From positions 1-12,124 of the forward strand of contig JAJQBV010000082.1 in NCBI GenBank assembly GCA_021203115.1: DNA of 12,124 bases. The letters run 5' to 3'. Under the pieces are notes generated by a model that saw nothing but the letters and a program-made list of their open reading frames with translations, had not been told where the DNA came from and ran no database searches. The position numbers and the translations under genes were made by a program. Shown here in pieces: positions 1 through 6,225 of this stretch; the first letter of the stretch is position 1, and every line of letters starts with the position of its first letter. Source of the stretch: Clostridiales bacterium. GTDB taxonomy: Bacteria > Bacillota > Clostridia > Lachnospirales > Lachnospiraceae.

Positions 1-30
1 TTCTTCTCGTTCCGTCTCCTGTCCGCGCGT

Positions 31-60
31 GTCGTCTCGTGTCGTGTCGTGTCGTGTCGT
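31..60. repeat. GTCGT pentamer tandem repeat
   Basis: Six consecutive 5-base units are visible: GTCGT at 31-35, the variant CTCGT at 36-40, then four GTCGT units at 41-60. The same theme continues imperfectly to the left (TCTCGT at 5-10, GTGTC at 29-33). The array lies just downstream of the minus-strand promoter at 70-97, so on that strand it would be read as ACGAC repeats at the very start of the transcript. A 5-base unit is not a multiple of three, so copy-number change would shift frame if it is coding. Whether it is coding cannot be decided because the window ends. A sequencing or assembly artefact at a contig end is an alternative. Confidence 0.8.
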
Positions 61-69
61 GGCGGCAAA

Positions 70-97
70 ATTATGGCAACAGAGTTCATTTTGTCAA
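70..97 (-). promoter_or_regulatory. Sigma-A type promoter reading leftward out of the window
   Basis: On the minus strand there is a perfect -35 TTGACA (plus positions 92-97), a 16-base spacer and CATAAT as -10 (plus 70-75). Transcription would begin near position 62-64 and run left through the pentamer repeat into sequence not included here. It lies about 70 bases beyond the tetR stop codon, so it probably serves a separate gene outside the window. The 1-163 stretch holds no ORF or convincing terminator that I can support. Confidence 0.6.
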
Positions 98-163
98 CCC
101 CTTTTTACTTTAAATTTCTTTTTCCTTGCTTTCCATTGAATCCCATAAAAGCATCCGTTTCCC

Positions 164-856
164 TCAAAAAACTTCTTGTTGTTTTTCTTCCAGATACCTG
201 ACGATGCCGTCAAGCTTCTCCTGCGCAATCTTCACAAAATCAAATCTTTCAACAAATGCGATGGCTTCCCGAATTTTTTCCTCCGGCACACGGTAGACCG
301 CCAGCGAAGTCTCCAGAAACGCCTTCACTTTCTCCTCCATCGTAAACCACATGGAACAGGGGACAATCATGAATCCACGCATAATGCCGCCGGAGGCAAT
401 CTCCAGTTTATAGAAATCCTTTGTCCCTAAACCGGGCAGGTGGTCTTTAAAAAGGGATTCCATCCTGCCGGTAACGGCCTGTTGTAAAAGGGCGGTCGGC
501 TTGGGAAGGGAGTAGGCGTTGCAGTACAGCTCGCGCAGGTTTTCATTCAGTTCCGCAATGTGAAGCTGCAAGACCGTCTCCGAGGCGTACAATAGTACAC
601 TGTCATCCGTAACGCCGTCCAGAAGCTGCCCGGTGACTGCAAACTGCCGCTCGATCACAAGCTGCACGAGGCCGCACAGGATATCCTCTTTGGAATCATA
701 CAGGTTTGTCACGGCACCGCTGCTTACATGGCACTTTTCTGCAATGCCGCGCATCGTTGTGTCTGTGTAGCCATGTTCAAGGAAATCCTTTGCCGACACA
801 TACAAAATCCTCTGTTTCAGTAATTTGCGGTGTTTTTCCCGTTTGCCTTCAGCCAT
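164..856 (-). CDS. TetR/AcrR family transcriptional regulator
   Basis: This 230-residue protein has the usual TetR length. The N-terminal DNA-binding domain (about residues 10-62) includes the helix-turn-helix around 33-53, with TMRGIAEKCHVSSGAVTNLY followed by DSKEDIL, the standard TetR hallmark. The rest is the all-helical ligand-binding and dimerisation domain, which varies between family members and does not reveal the ligand. The ATG is preceded by GGGGGAG (minus strand, plus positions 865-871) with an 8-base spacer, which supports this start. The promoter upstream carries a palindrome over the -10, so autorepression is likely. TetR regulators next to MacAB-like exporters usually repress them until a substrate binds. 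Control of the two divergent ABC operons here is an inference from proximity and shared promoter sequence. Confidence 0.92.
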   Translation of the reverse strand: MAEGKREKHRKLLKQRILYVSAKDFLEHGYTDTTMRGIAEKCHVSSGAVTNLYDSKEDILCGLVQLVIERQFAVTGQLLDGVTDDSVLLYASETVLQLHIAELNENLRELYCNAYSLPKPTALLQQAVTGRMESLFKDHLPGLGTKDFYKLEIASGGIMRGFMIVPCSMWFTMEEKVKAFLETSLAVYRVPEEKIREAIAFVERFDFVKIAQEKLDGIVRYLEEKQQEVF

Positions 857-910
857 CCCTCATTCTCCCCCGCTCCATGCGCAACATCTACAGCAAATGA
901 AGACGCAAGT

Positions 911-924
911 CAAAACGTGTTTTG
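911..924. promoter_or_regulatory. Inverted repeat in the tetR leader
   Basis: CAAAAC and GTTTTG flank a 2-base centre (GT), a perfect 6-base inverted repeat. It lies between the tetR -10 and its start codon, in the transcribed leader. It could be a secondary operator or only an AT-rich coincidence. It does not match the palindrome at 934-948. Confidence 0.3.
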
Positions 925-933
925 TTTCTTTGA

Positions 934-962
934 ATTGTAACATACAATGAACGGAATAGCAA
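934..962 (-). promoter_or_regulatory. tetR promoter with palindromic operator over the -10
   Basis: On the minus strand, -35 TTGCTA (plus 957-962) and -10 TACAAT (plus 934-939) are separated by exactly 17 bases. The -10 is embedded in the perfect palindrome ATTGTA-N3-TACAAT at 934-948. A symmetric site over the -10 is a typical position for an autorepressing TetR operator. Reading toward tetR the region runs CCGTTCA, TGTAT, TTACA, elements that also occur in this order in the divergent region at 6072-6095. Operator identity is inferred. Confidence 0.6.
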
Positions 963-986
963 TAGATGATTCGTTTTTAATAAGAA

Positions 987-1022
987 AAGACCGGAAATGC
1001 CGCAGATGACATTTCCGGTCTT
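987..1022 (-). terminator. Rho-independent terminator of the Gld-like ABC operon
   Basis: A 13-base perfect stem (arms 987-999 and 1010-1022, core GACCGGAAATG) encloses a 10-base loop. On the minus strand the stem is followed by a T-rich stretch (TTTTCTTATTAAAAA), so it terminates transcription coming from the DUF4340 gene, whose stop lies about 50 bases upstream. The tetR -35 begins only about 25 bases further on, so the hairpin insulates tetR from the operon. Confidence 0.9.
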
Positions 1023-1074
1023 GCTTACTGTATTGGGTTTGTCAGAACCAATCCTTTGGTACCCGCTCCGGTGT

Positions 1075-2622
1075 CTATTCCAGCCCCAGTACAACACTGG
1101 TCAGTTCTTCCCTCAGATCGACCATCGAACTCCTGCTTATCAGGCCGATCGTCTTGCCGTCGACTGCCACCAGACAGCTCTCACTGTCATACTGGTAGAT
1201 CGCAACCTCCACAGAGGAATACTCCTCATTCGGGAAGCGGAGTGTCAGGGACATTTCCAATGTTTCCCCGCTCTCCTCGTCGGTAAATGTGTCGATTGTC
1301 AGCGCGTCCGCCGCGGACATTACCGCGTCAAACTCCACCTTCTGGTCCGAGATCAGGTAGACATACCCGTCTTCTTCGGTGTCTTCTTCGTCGGATTCCT
1401 CGTCGGTGTCTTCCTCTGTCCCGTAGGTCTCCTCATACTCGGCCTGATCCATAACGCTGACCTCATAGGTGCTGCCGTCAACGGTGAAGGATATGCCGCT
1501 CACGGTATCCCAGTCGGCGCTGAGCACGGCGGTCGGGCGGAGATCGTCGTAGGACACAGACCGGATTGTCTCGTAGTCCGTGGTCTCCAGACGGTAGATG
1601 ATCTCGCTGTCGCCGACACGGAGGTAGGCCGTAATGGTATCCTCTTCCCCGTCTTCCTCGGCCGCTTCTGTGACGACACCGATATACAGGACAAATGCGA
1701 CATCCGCCGTCTCCAGCTCCTCGGTTTCCGCGGAGGACTCCTCCGTCTCTTCGTCCGTTGTTGCGTCAGAACTCTCTTCGTCTTCCTCTGACTCTTCTTC
1801 TGTTTCAACCTCCACTGCTCCGGTCACGGTGATCGTGTATGCCGGATCGTCAAGACCGTATATGGACAGGTCTTTCTCCGCGGAAGCGGTGTATGTCATG
1901 TAATCCGTCAGGCTGAGGGAGGACAGTGAACTGAGGTACGATTCAACCAGACTGTCGTCCAGCATCTGGTAGGTTCCGTCCTCCACCTGATAATAATTGT
2001 AGCTGTCGGTGTAGGAATAGGTTCCGTCCGGATCGTAGACGGCATCCAGCTCTGTCCTTCCGGATACGGTCATCTCTTCCAGTGTGACGATTGCCGGAAT
2101 TTCATCCTGCTGCATAAATGTATCCCGGTCCGTGGAAACGGTTTCCAGAATATCGTCCTCGACAAGGTAAACCTTTCCGTCCCCGATCTCGATATAGCGC
2201 TGCTCATCCATGATCGAGTAGTCGCCCACGGAGACGACGGTTTCCCCGTCCTCTGTGGTCAATGTAATGGTGCACTGCGGATCCTCCAGGCCGTACTGGC
2301 TGTAGTCCGTCACATCATCAATGATAAAGCAGGCATGAACCTCCTCAAACCACGACAGAAAATCAGAGATTGCATCCTGATCGACCGGGAAATCCGCGTC
2401 CTCGCTGTCGTACCAGACTTCATCCGTCTGTTCAAATGTCAGAGTCTCATCCTCATAGGTCCATGTGACATTGGTGATCGATTCCTGCTCCATGCTCAGA
2501 ATGATCTCATCGGTCGAATTGATGCTGTCCACATGTCTGGTCACCGCCTGTTCAATGCCGATCACGCAGCAAAGCGCAGCCACGACCGCAACCAAAATCA
2601 GCAGTTTCTTTTTGCGCTTCAT
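1075..2622 (-). CDS. DUF4340 domain-containing membrane-anchored protein
   Basis: This 515-residue protein has a short basic N-terminus (KRKKK), a hydrophobic anchor at about 7-23, and a long extracytoplasmic part. The motif YGLEDP (110-115) and its copy YGLDDP (255-260) mark two DUF4340-type repeats, each followed by a strand-rich segment. A third strand-rich segment fills the C-terminus. Two very acidic inserts (about 270-307 and 400-418) interrupt the domains and look like flexible linkers. Cys18-Cys19 do not sit in a convincing lipobox, so a membrane anchor is more likely than a lipoprotein. It is the last gene of the operon and overlaps the GldG-like gene by ATGA. Its Shine-Dalgarno AAGGAGG is formed by the Arg codons at the end of that upstream gene. 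DUF4340 proteins commonly accompany GldG-like ABC components, and their biochemical role is unknown. Confidence 0.85.
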   Translation of the reverse strand: MKRKKKLLILVAVVAALCCVIGIEQAVTRHVDSINSTDEIILSMEQESITNVTWTYEDETLTFEQTDEVWYDSEDADFPVDQDAISDFLSWFEEVHACFIIDDVTDYSQYGLEDPQCTITLTTEDGETVVSVGDYSIMDEQRYIEIGDGKVYLVEDDILETVSTDRDTFMQQDEIPAIVTLEEMTVSGRTELDAVYDPDGTYSYTDSYNYYQVEDGTYQMLDDSLVESYLSSLSSLSLTDYMTYTASAEKDLSIYGLDDPAYTITVTGAVEVETEEESEEDEESSDATTDEETEESSAETEELETADVAFVLYIGVVTEAAEEDGEEDTITAYLRVGDSEIIYRLETTDYETIRSVSYDDLRPTAVLSADWDTVSGISFTVDGSTYEVSVMDQAEYEETYGTEEDTDEESDEEDTEEDGYVYLISDQKVEFDAVMSAADALTIDTFTDEESGETLEMSLTLRFPNEEYSSVEVAIYQYDSESCLVAVDGKTIGLISRSSMVDLREELTSVVLGLE

Positions 2623-4076
2623 GATTTTCTCCTCCTTCTGATCACATCATCCAGTCCGTAGAGCAGATAGCAGAACGGAATCACCACGATCAGGCACACC
2701 TTGATGATATTCGCCTGATTGGTGTTGATCGTGAGATAGCTGTAGCTCAGCGACTTTGAGCGGATGGAAATGGAATCCGTCTCTCCGATCATCCATGACA
2801 CCGCGTTCATCACGAAATCCGTGTTGGCGCCGGATGAGTAGGAGACATAGGTATCATCCATGATCGTGTCTGAGCTGATCCAGACCATCGTCGCTCCGGT
2901 TCCGGTATCCTCTACCGTGACGGCGACGGAAAATGCTCCGTCAATATCCCCATCCTCTTTTTCATAGGTGGTCAGGCTGTATCCGGCAATCTTGGAGAAA
3001 GATTCGTCTGTGGTATCCAGAAGAGAGGTCACGGTCACATCGTCCGATGTGCTTCCGATGGTCAGTCCCTGCGCAATGGCTACGATAACATAGCTGTTGT
3101 TCTCCGAAAGCTCGGTTGTGATATCGGAATCGCCGAGCTCCGGCAGCAGCACATAGGGATAGCCGAACGCGTAGTTGTCGCGGCTGCCCTCAACGACGAT
3201 TCCATCCTCCGTCGTGACGCCGTAGGATTCCAGAACAGAGTGGAGATTCGTCATCTCATCCTCCTCCTGCGGCCCGGAAATGACAAACAGATGCCCGCCG
3301 TCCTCCATATATTCCATCAGCATATCCGCCTCTTCTTCGGAAATATCACTGGTCGGGGCGTAGATCAGAATAGCCGCGGCATCCTCCGGAATTTCGTCAA
3401 CTGTGAGAAGGGAAAATTCTTCCGTCTCAATATTTGCCTTCTCCAGACCGTCTGCCATACTGTCGGAAAGGTCGGCCTCGCCATGCCCGGTCAGCAGATA
3501 AATCACCGGCAGCTCCTCGCTGACCACGTAATCAATCGCTGTTGTGATCTCACTCTCCCCGTCGAAGGAATAGGAAACCGATCCGGTCGTATAATAATCA
3601 CTGTAATCCGTCACATAAATGTCGCTGTAGGCAATATAGCGGTAGCTGTCGCCGGATTCCACAACAAGGGAATTGTTCTCCACCGTCTCATCCGTGTATT
3701 GCGAGGCGAAGGTCGGGTAGATGTCAGGGTTCTTTTTCTCAACGGTGATGTTGTCGCTGAGGGCGTCATAGACATTCAGCAGCTTCTCAATCACTGTGTC
3801 CTCCTCGCCCTCCTGCGTGATCCAGTAAATGGTAACCTCGTCCGTCAGATTCTGCGCCACCGCTTTCGTGGAGGAGGTGACGGAGTAAAGCTGCGCGGCG
3901 GAAATATCGAACTGTGTCCATGTGCTCGGCAGCTTTGATACCGCCACATTGATCAGGATCAGGATCGCCAGCACGACGACTGTAATAATGAAACTGTAGC
4001 CGCCCACCTTTGCCGTCCGGGTGTTCAGCGCGTCCCGGTTTTTCTTCATGGAATGCTTCATTTTATTCTCACTCAT
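2619..4076 (-). CDS. GldG-like ABC transporter auxiliary protein
   Basis: This 485-residue protein has a basic cytoplasmic N-terminus, a membrane segment at about 27-46, a large extracytoplasmic domain, and a second membrane segment at about 457-474 followed by RRRRKS inside. Family features are the DISAAQLYSVTSST stretch just after the first membrane segment (58-70) and LLTGHGEADL (194-203), which match the GldG/ABC_transp_aux type of protein. In gliding Bacteroidetes, GldG works with GldA and GldF; elsewhere the set is common but its substrate is unknown. The domain has no visible enzyme motif. The gene overlaps the permease gene upstream and the DUF4340 gene downstream by 4 bases each (ATGA), which indicates translational coupling and probably a fixed-ratio complex. 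Confidence 0.87.
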   Translation of the reverse strand: MSENKMKHSMKKNRDALNTRTAKVGGYSFIITVVVLAILILINVAVSKLPSTWTQFDISAAQLYSVTSSTKAVAQNLTDEVTIYWITQEGEEDTVIEKLLNVYDALSDNITVEKKNPDIYPTFASQYTDETVENNSLVVESGDSYRYIAYSDIYVTDYSDYYTTGSVSYSFDGESEITTAIDYVVSEELPVIYLLTGHGEADLSDSMADGLEKANIETEEFSLLTVDEIPEDAAAILIYAPTSDISEEEADMLMEYMEDGGHLFVISGPQEEDEMTNLHSVLESYGVTTEDGIVVEGSRDNYAFGYPYVLLPELGDSDITTELSENNSYVIVAIAQGLTIGSTSDDVTVTSLLDTTDESFSKIAGYSLTTYEKEDGDIDGAFSVAVTVEDTGTGATMVWISSDTIMDDTYVSYSSGANTDFVMNAVSWMIGETDSISIRSKSLSYSYLTINTNQANIIKVCLIVVIPFCYLLYGLDDVIRRRRKS

Positions 4077-4939
4077 CCGTTATACCTCCGTTTCTCCAGA
4101 GCCTGCACGCACAAAAACAGGAAGAAGACGATTACGCTGACGAAGTATACCAGCGCCGTCAGATCAAACACGCCATTCACAAAGGTATTGAACCGGGTAA
4201 ACAGGCTGAGATTTCCCATGACATTCGGAAGAAGTCCTTCCAGAATGGTATTGTCAAACAGGTATGCGATCAGGACGGCCGCCGCGCAAACCGCCGCCGT
4301 CAGGATCCCTGCCAGATTTGATTTTGTCAGAAACCGCACGATCAGCGCCAGTGCCAGAATCAGGATCGCCAGACCGATGACGGATCCCGCCGTCGTGGAG
4401 GACACATATTCTGCCAGCGTGTCACAGTAGTAGGCAAAGAGCATCAGCACGATGCAGATGCCGACCGCCATCCCCTGAGACTCTGTCAGGCAACTGACAA
4501 ACATGCCCATACTCATCAGCGCCAGCCCCAAAAAGACGAAGGCTATGATCGTCCCGTAGGAAGTCGGCAGATAGACATCCCCGAATCTGGAAAAGATCAG
4601 CGGGTAAATGCTGACAATCGCCATCGGAATCAAAAACACGATCATCATGGAAAGGAATTTTCCGATTACGATTTCCGTCGTAGAGATCGGAAGGGAAAAC
4701 AGAAGCTGATCTGTTTTCTGGCTGCGCTCCTCCGTCATGATCCGCATGGTCAGGATCGGGACTAATATAATAAAGGTAATGGAAATAAAGCTGAGTACAT
4801 ATTCAAAATTGGCGATCGAAGCGTTGATATTGTACATCAGAGTTCCGATTCCGGTGAATACCAGCAGAAAAGCGCCGAAGACATAGGTTCGGATGCTGTG
4901 GTAATACATCGTTAATTCATGTTCAAAAATTGCTAACAT
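4073..4939 (-). CDS. ABC-2 type (GldF-like) permease
   Basis: This 288-residue integral membrane protein has about six or more hydrophobic segments (roughly 20-37, 46-67, 97-117, 130-150, 157-172, 186-203, 211-228 and 261-280). Residues 65-86, MRIMTEERSQKTDQ then LLFSLPIS, form the cytoplasmic coupling segment typical of ABC-2 permeases, whose usual form is an M-R-x-x-x-E-E run followed by LLL-LP-S. It would form the transmembrane channel driven by the ATPase encoded immediately upstream. The start codon lies inside the end of the ATPase gene (7-base overlap), with AAGGAGG about 10 bases before it. There are no fused ATPase or extracytoplasmic domains; those roles are carried by the neighbouring genes. 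Confidence 0.9.
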   Translation of the reverse strand: MLAIFEHELTMYYHSIRTYVFGAFLLVFTGIGTLMYNINASIANFEYVLSFISITFIILVPILTMRIMTEERSQKTDQLLFSLPISTTEIVIGKFLSMMIVFLIPMAIVSIYPLIFSRFGDVYLPTSYGTIIAFVFLGLALMSMGMFVSCLTESQGMAVGICIVLMLFAYYCDTLAEYVSSTTAGSVIGLAILILALALIVRFLTKSNLAGILTAAVCAAAVLIAYLFDNTILEGLLPNVMGNLSLFTRFNTFVNGVFDLTALVYFVSVIVFFLFLCVQALEKRRYNG

Positions 4940-6039
4940 TCTGCCTCGTCCTCCTTTTCTTCATATTTGGCCGGTTCTTTATCGGAATTGTCCTCCGAAG
5001 CATCTTCTTCCGGTTCGGACTCCTCCGGCTGCTCTTGGATTTCCTCCGGTTCCGGTATCTCCTCCGGCTGCTTCGTGATTTCCTCCGGATTCGCATCATC
5101 CTCCCTCTCGCTTGTGATACGGATGAAGATATCCTCCAGCGTCGCCTGCACCGGATTGAGCTTCTGCAGAACCGTACCTGCATTTGCAAAGGCAAGGAAG
5201 ATTTCACGGCAGATCAGGGCCGGGTTCTCCTCCCCGACGAACAGCATCGCGTCACAGATTTCCCCGGTTTCTTCCTGTACGGTGACGGAATTGATTCCGT
5301 CCACACCCGACAGCAGCGTCTGCATTTGATCGGAAGTGCATTCGCAGCAGATCTCAATCGTATTGCCGGAGGAGAGCGCCTTGCTTAAATTCTCCAGTCT
5401 GTCAAACGCTACCAGTTTTCCCTTGTGGATGATGAGCACATGATCGCAGATTGCCTGAATCTCCGACAGAATGTGGGAGCTCAGGATCACAGTGTGCTTT
5501 TCGCCGAGGGATTTGATCAGGTCGCGGATCTCTATGATCTGCGCGGGGTCGAGGCCGACCGTCGGCTCATCCAGAATAATGATCTCCGGATTCCCCAGCA
5601 GCGCCTGCGCGATCCCGACACGCTGGCGGTATCCTTTGGACAGGTGCCGGATCATTTTTTCGGATACATCCCCGATTCTGGTTTCCTCGATCACCTTATC
5701 CAGCTCCTGATCGATCTGCGGCTTTTTGATTCCCTTTGCGCGGGCAACAAAATACAGGTACTCTGTCACGGTCTGATCCATATAGAGAGGCGGCAGCTCC
5801 GGCAGGTAACCGATCAGGCTCTTGGCCTCCTTCGGCTGTTCAAATATATCGTACCCTCCGATTTTGACTTCCCCGGAAGTGGCGGCCAGACAACCGGTAA
5901 TGATGTTCATCGTCGTTGTCTTTCCGGCCCCGTTCGGCCCGAGAAACCCGTAAATCCCGCCGGGGGTAATCGTAAATGACAAATCGGACACAGCCAGATG
6001 GCTGCCGTACCGCTTGCTCAGATTTTTGACTTCAATCAA
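4933..6039 (-). CDS. GldA-like ABC transporter ATP-binding protein with acidic C-terminal tail
   Basis: This is the nucleotide-binding subunit of the Gld-like ABC system. Counting from a TTG start at 6039-6037 it has 368 residues. Walker A GPNGAGKT is at 34-41, the signature LSKGYRQR at 133-140, Walker B IIILDEP at 153-159 and the switch His at 189, so it should be catalytically complete. After the ATPase core comes a regulatory region (about 220-310), then a 58-residue tail rich in Glu, Pro and Asp (311-368) with repeated PEE/PEEI units, which the family does not normally carry. I chose the TTG because AAAGGAGG (6047-6054) stands 7 bases before it and the product then begins MIEVKNLSKRYG, the usual start for these ATPases. 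A start at the TTG at 6057 would place the ribosome site inside the gene. It is the first gene of the operon. Confidence 0.9.
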   Translation of the reverse strand: MIEVKNLSKRYGSHLAVSDLSFTITPGGIYGFLGPNGAGKTTTMNIITGCLAATSGEVKIGGYDIFEQPKEAKSLIGYLPELPPLYMDQTVTEYLYFVARAKGIKKPQIDQELDKVIEETRIGDVSEKMIRHLSKGYRQRVGIAQALLGNPEIIILDEPTVGLDPAQIIEIRDLIKSLGEKHTVILSSHILSEIQAICDHVLIIHKGKLVAFDRLENLSKALSSGNTIEICCECTSDQMQTLLSGVDGINSVTVQEETGEICDAMLFVGEENPALICREIFLAFANAGTVLQKLNPVQATLEDIFIRITSEREDDANPEEITKQPEEIPEPEEIQEQPEESEPEEDASEDNSDKEPAKYEEKEDEAEC

Positions 6040-6046
6040 TATGTTT

Positions 6047-6054
6047 CCTCCTTT
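6047..6054 (-). promoter_or_regulatory. Shine-Dalgarno that fixes a TTG start for the GldA-like ATPase
   Basis: AAAGGAGG on the minus strand is followed by a 7-base spacer and TTG (6039-6037). No in-frame ATG lies nearby. The upstream in-frame TTG at 6057 would translate this site itself as KGG and has no site of its own. Confidence 0.75.
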
Positions 6055-6079
6055 CAAACGCAGATGATGCGCCGTTCAA

Positions 6080-6096
6080 ATGTATAGAGTTTACAT
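6080..6096. promoter_or_regulatory. Candidate TetR-type operator in the divergent control region
   Basis: An imperfect 17-base palindrome reads ATGTAtAgagttTnTACAT-like: arms ATGTA and TACAT, with one more matching pair inside (A at 6086, T at 6090). It overlaps the predicted -10 of the leftward operon. Starting at 6072, CCGTTCA, TGTAT and TTACA occur in the same order as at the tetR promoter, but with longer gaps (2 and 5 bases instead of 1 and 1). A binding site for the nearby TetR is therefore plausible but unproven. Confidence 0.4.
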
Positions 6097-6108
6097 ATTT
6101 TTATTGAA
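6081..6108 (-). promoter_or_regulatory. Probable promoter of the Gld-like ABC operon
   Basis: On the minus strand TATACA (plus 6081-6086) makes a good -10. TTCAAT (plus 6103-6108) is a weak -35 with a 16-base spacer. The resulting leader to the TTG start would be about 35 bases. A repressor on the palindrome at 6080-6096 would block the -10. No equally good rightward promoter was found between 6058 and 6225. Confidence 0.45.
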
Positions 6109-6165
6109 CTTTCTGTGAAAAAAAGCATGAGGACACAGAAAAAACACATTTTTTTAACGAGTCTT

Positions 6166-6189
6166 CCATATCTACCGACTAGGATATGG
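6166..6189. promoter_or_regulatory. Inverted repeat upstream of adaptor 1
   Basis: CCATATC (6166-6172) and GATATGG (6183-6189) are perfect 7-base arms around a 10-base centre. The repeat lies 36 bases before the adaptor 1 start, in the expected promoter/leader zone of the rightward operon. It differs from the palindromes at 934 and 6080, so it could be a site for another factor or a leader hairpin. Confidence 0.35.
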
Positions 6190-6206
6190 TCAATATTTGT
6201 ATCGTC

Positions 6207-6213
6207 AGGAGAG
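6207..6213 (+). promoter_or_regulatory. Shine-Dalgarno that sets the adaptor 1 start
   Basis: AGGAGAG lies 12 bases before the ATG at 6226, slightly distant but the only purine-rich site near a start. An in-frame GTG at 6115 would add 37 residues (beginning KKSMRTQKK) but has no ribosome site and overlaps the divergent control region, so it is not used here. Confidence 0.6.
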
Positions 6214-6225
6214 AAGAACGCAAAG

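Noticed and set aside
31..60. CRISPR-like array
   Set aside because: The unit is only 5 bases with no spacers; it is a simple tandem repeat.
126..150. GCTTT/AAAGC hairpin after tetR considered as a terminator
   Set aside because: The stem is only 5 base pairs with a long loop, and no T-rich tract follows on the minus strand.
997..1791. 264-residue plus-strand ORF opposite the DUF4340 gene
   Set aside because: It begins inside the terminator hairpin and is antisense to a well-supported gene; its composition looks like a mirror of acidic codons.
6040..6057. Upstream TTG start of the GldA-like ATPase at 6057
   Set aside because: It would place the AAAGGAGG site inside the coding sequence; the TTG at 6039 has ideal spacing and gives the usual family N-terminus.
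6188..6216. Possible leftward -35 TTGACC (plus 6188-6193) with a -10 further left
   Set aside because: The -10 at the right distance (TATGGA) is poor, and the TATACA promoter nearer the gene is better placed.
6115..6225. N-terminal extension of adaptor 1 from an in-frame GTG at 6115
   Set aside because: It has no ribosome site, would occupy the divergent control region, and the ATG at 6226 has AGGAGAG upstream and gives the normal basic-then-membrane N-terminus.
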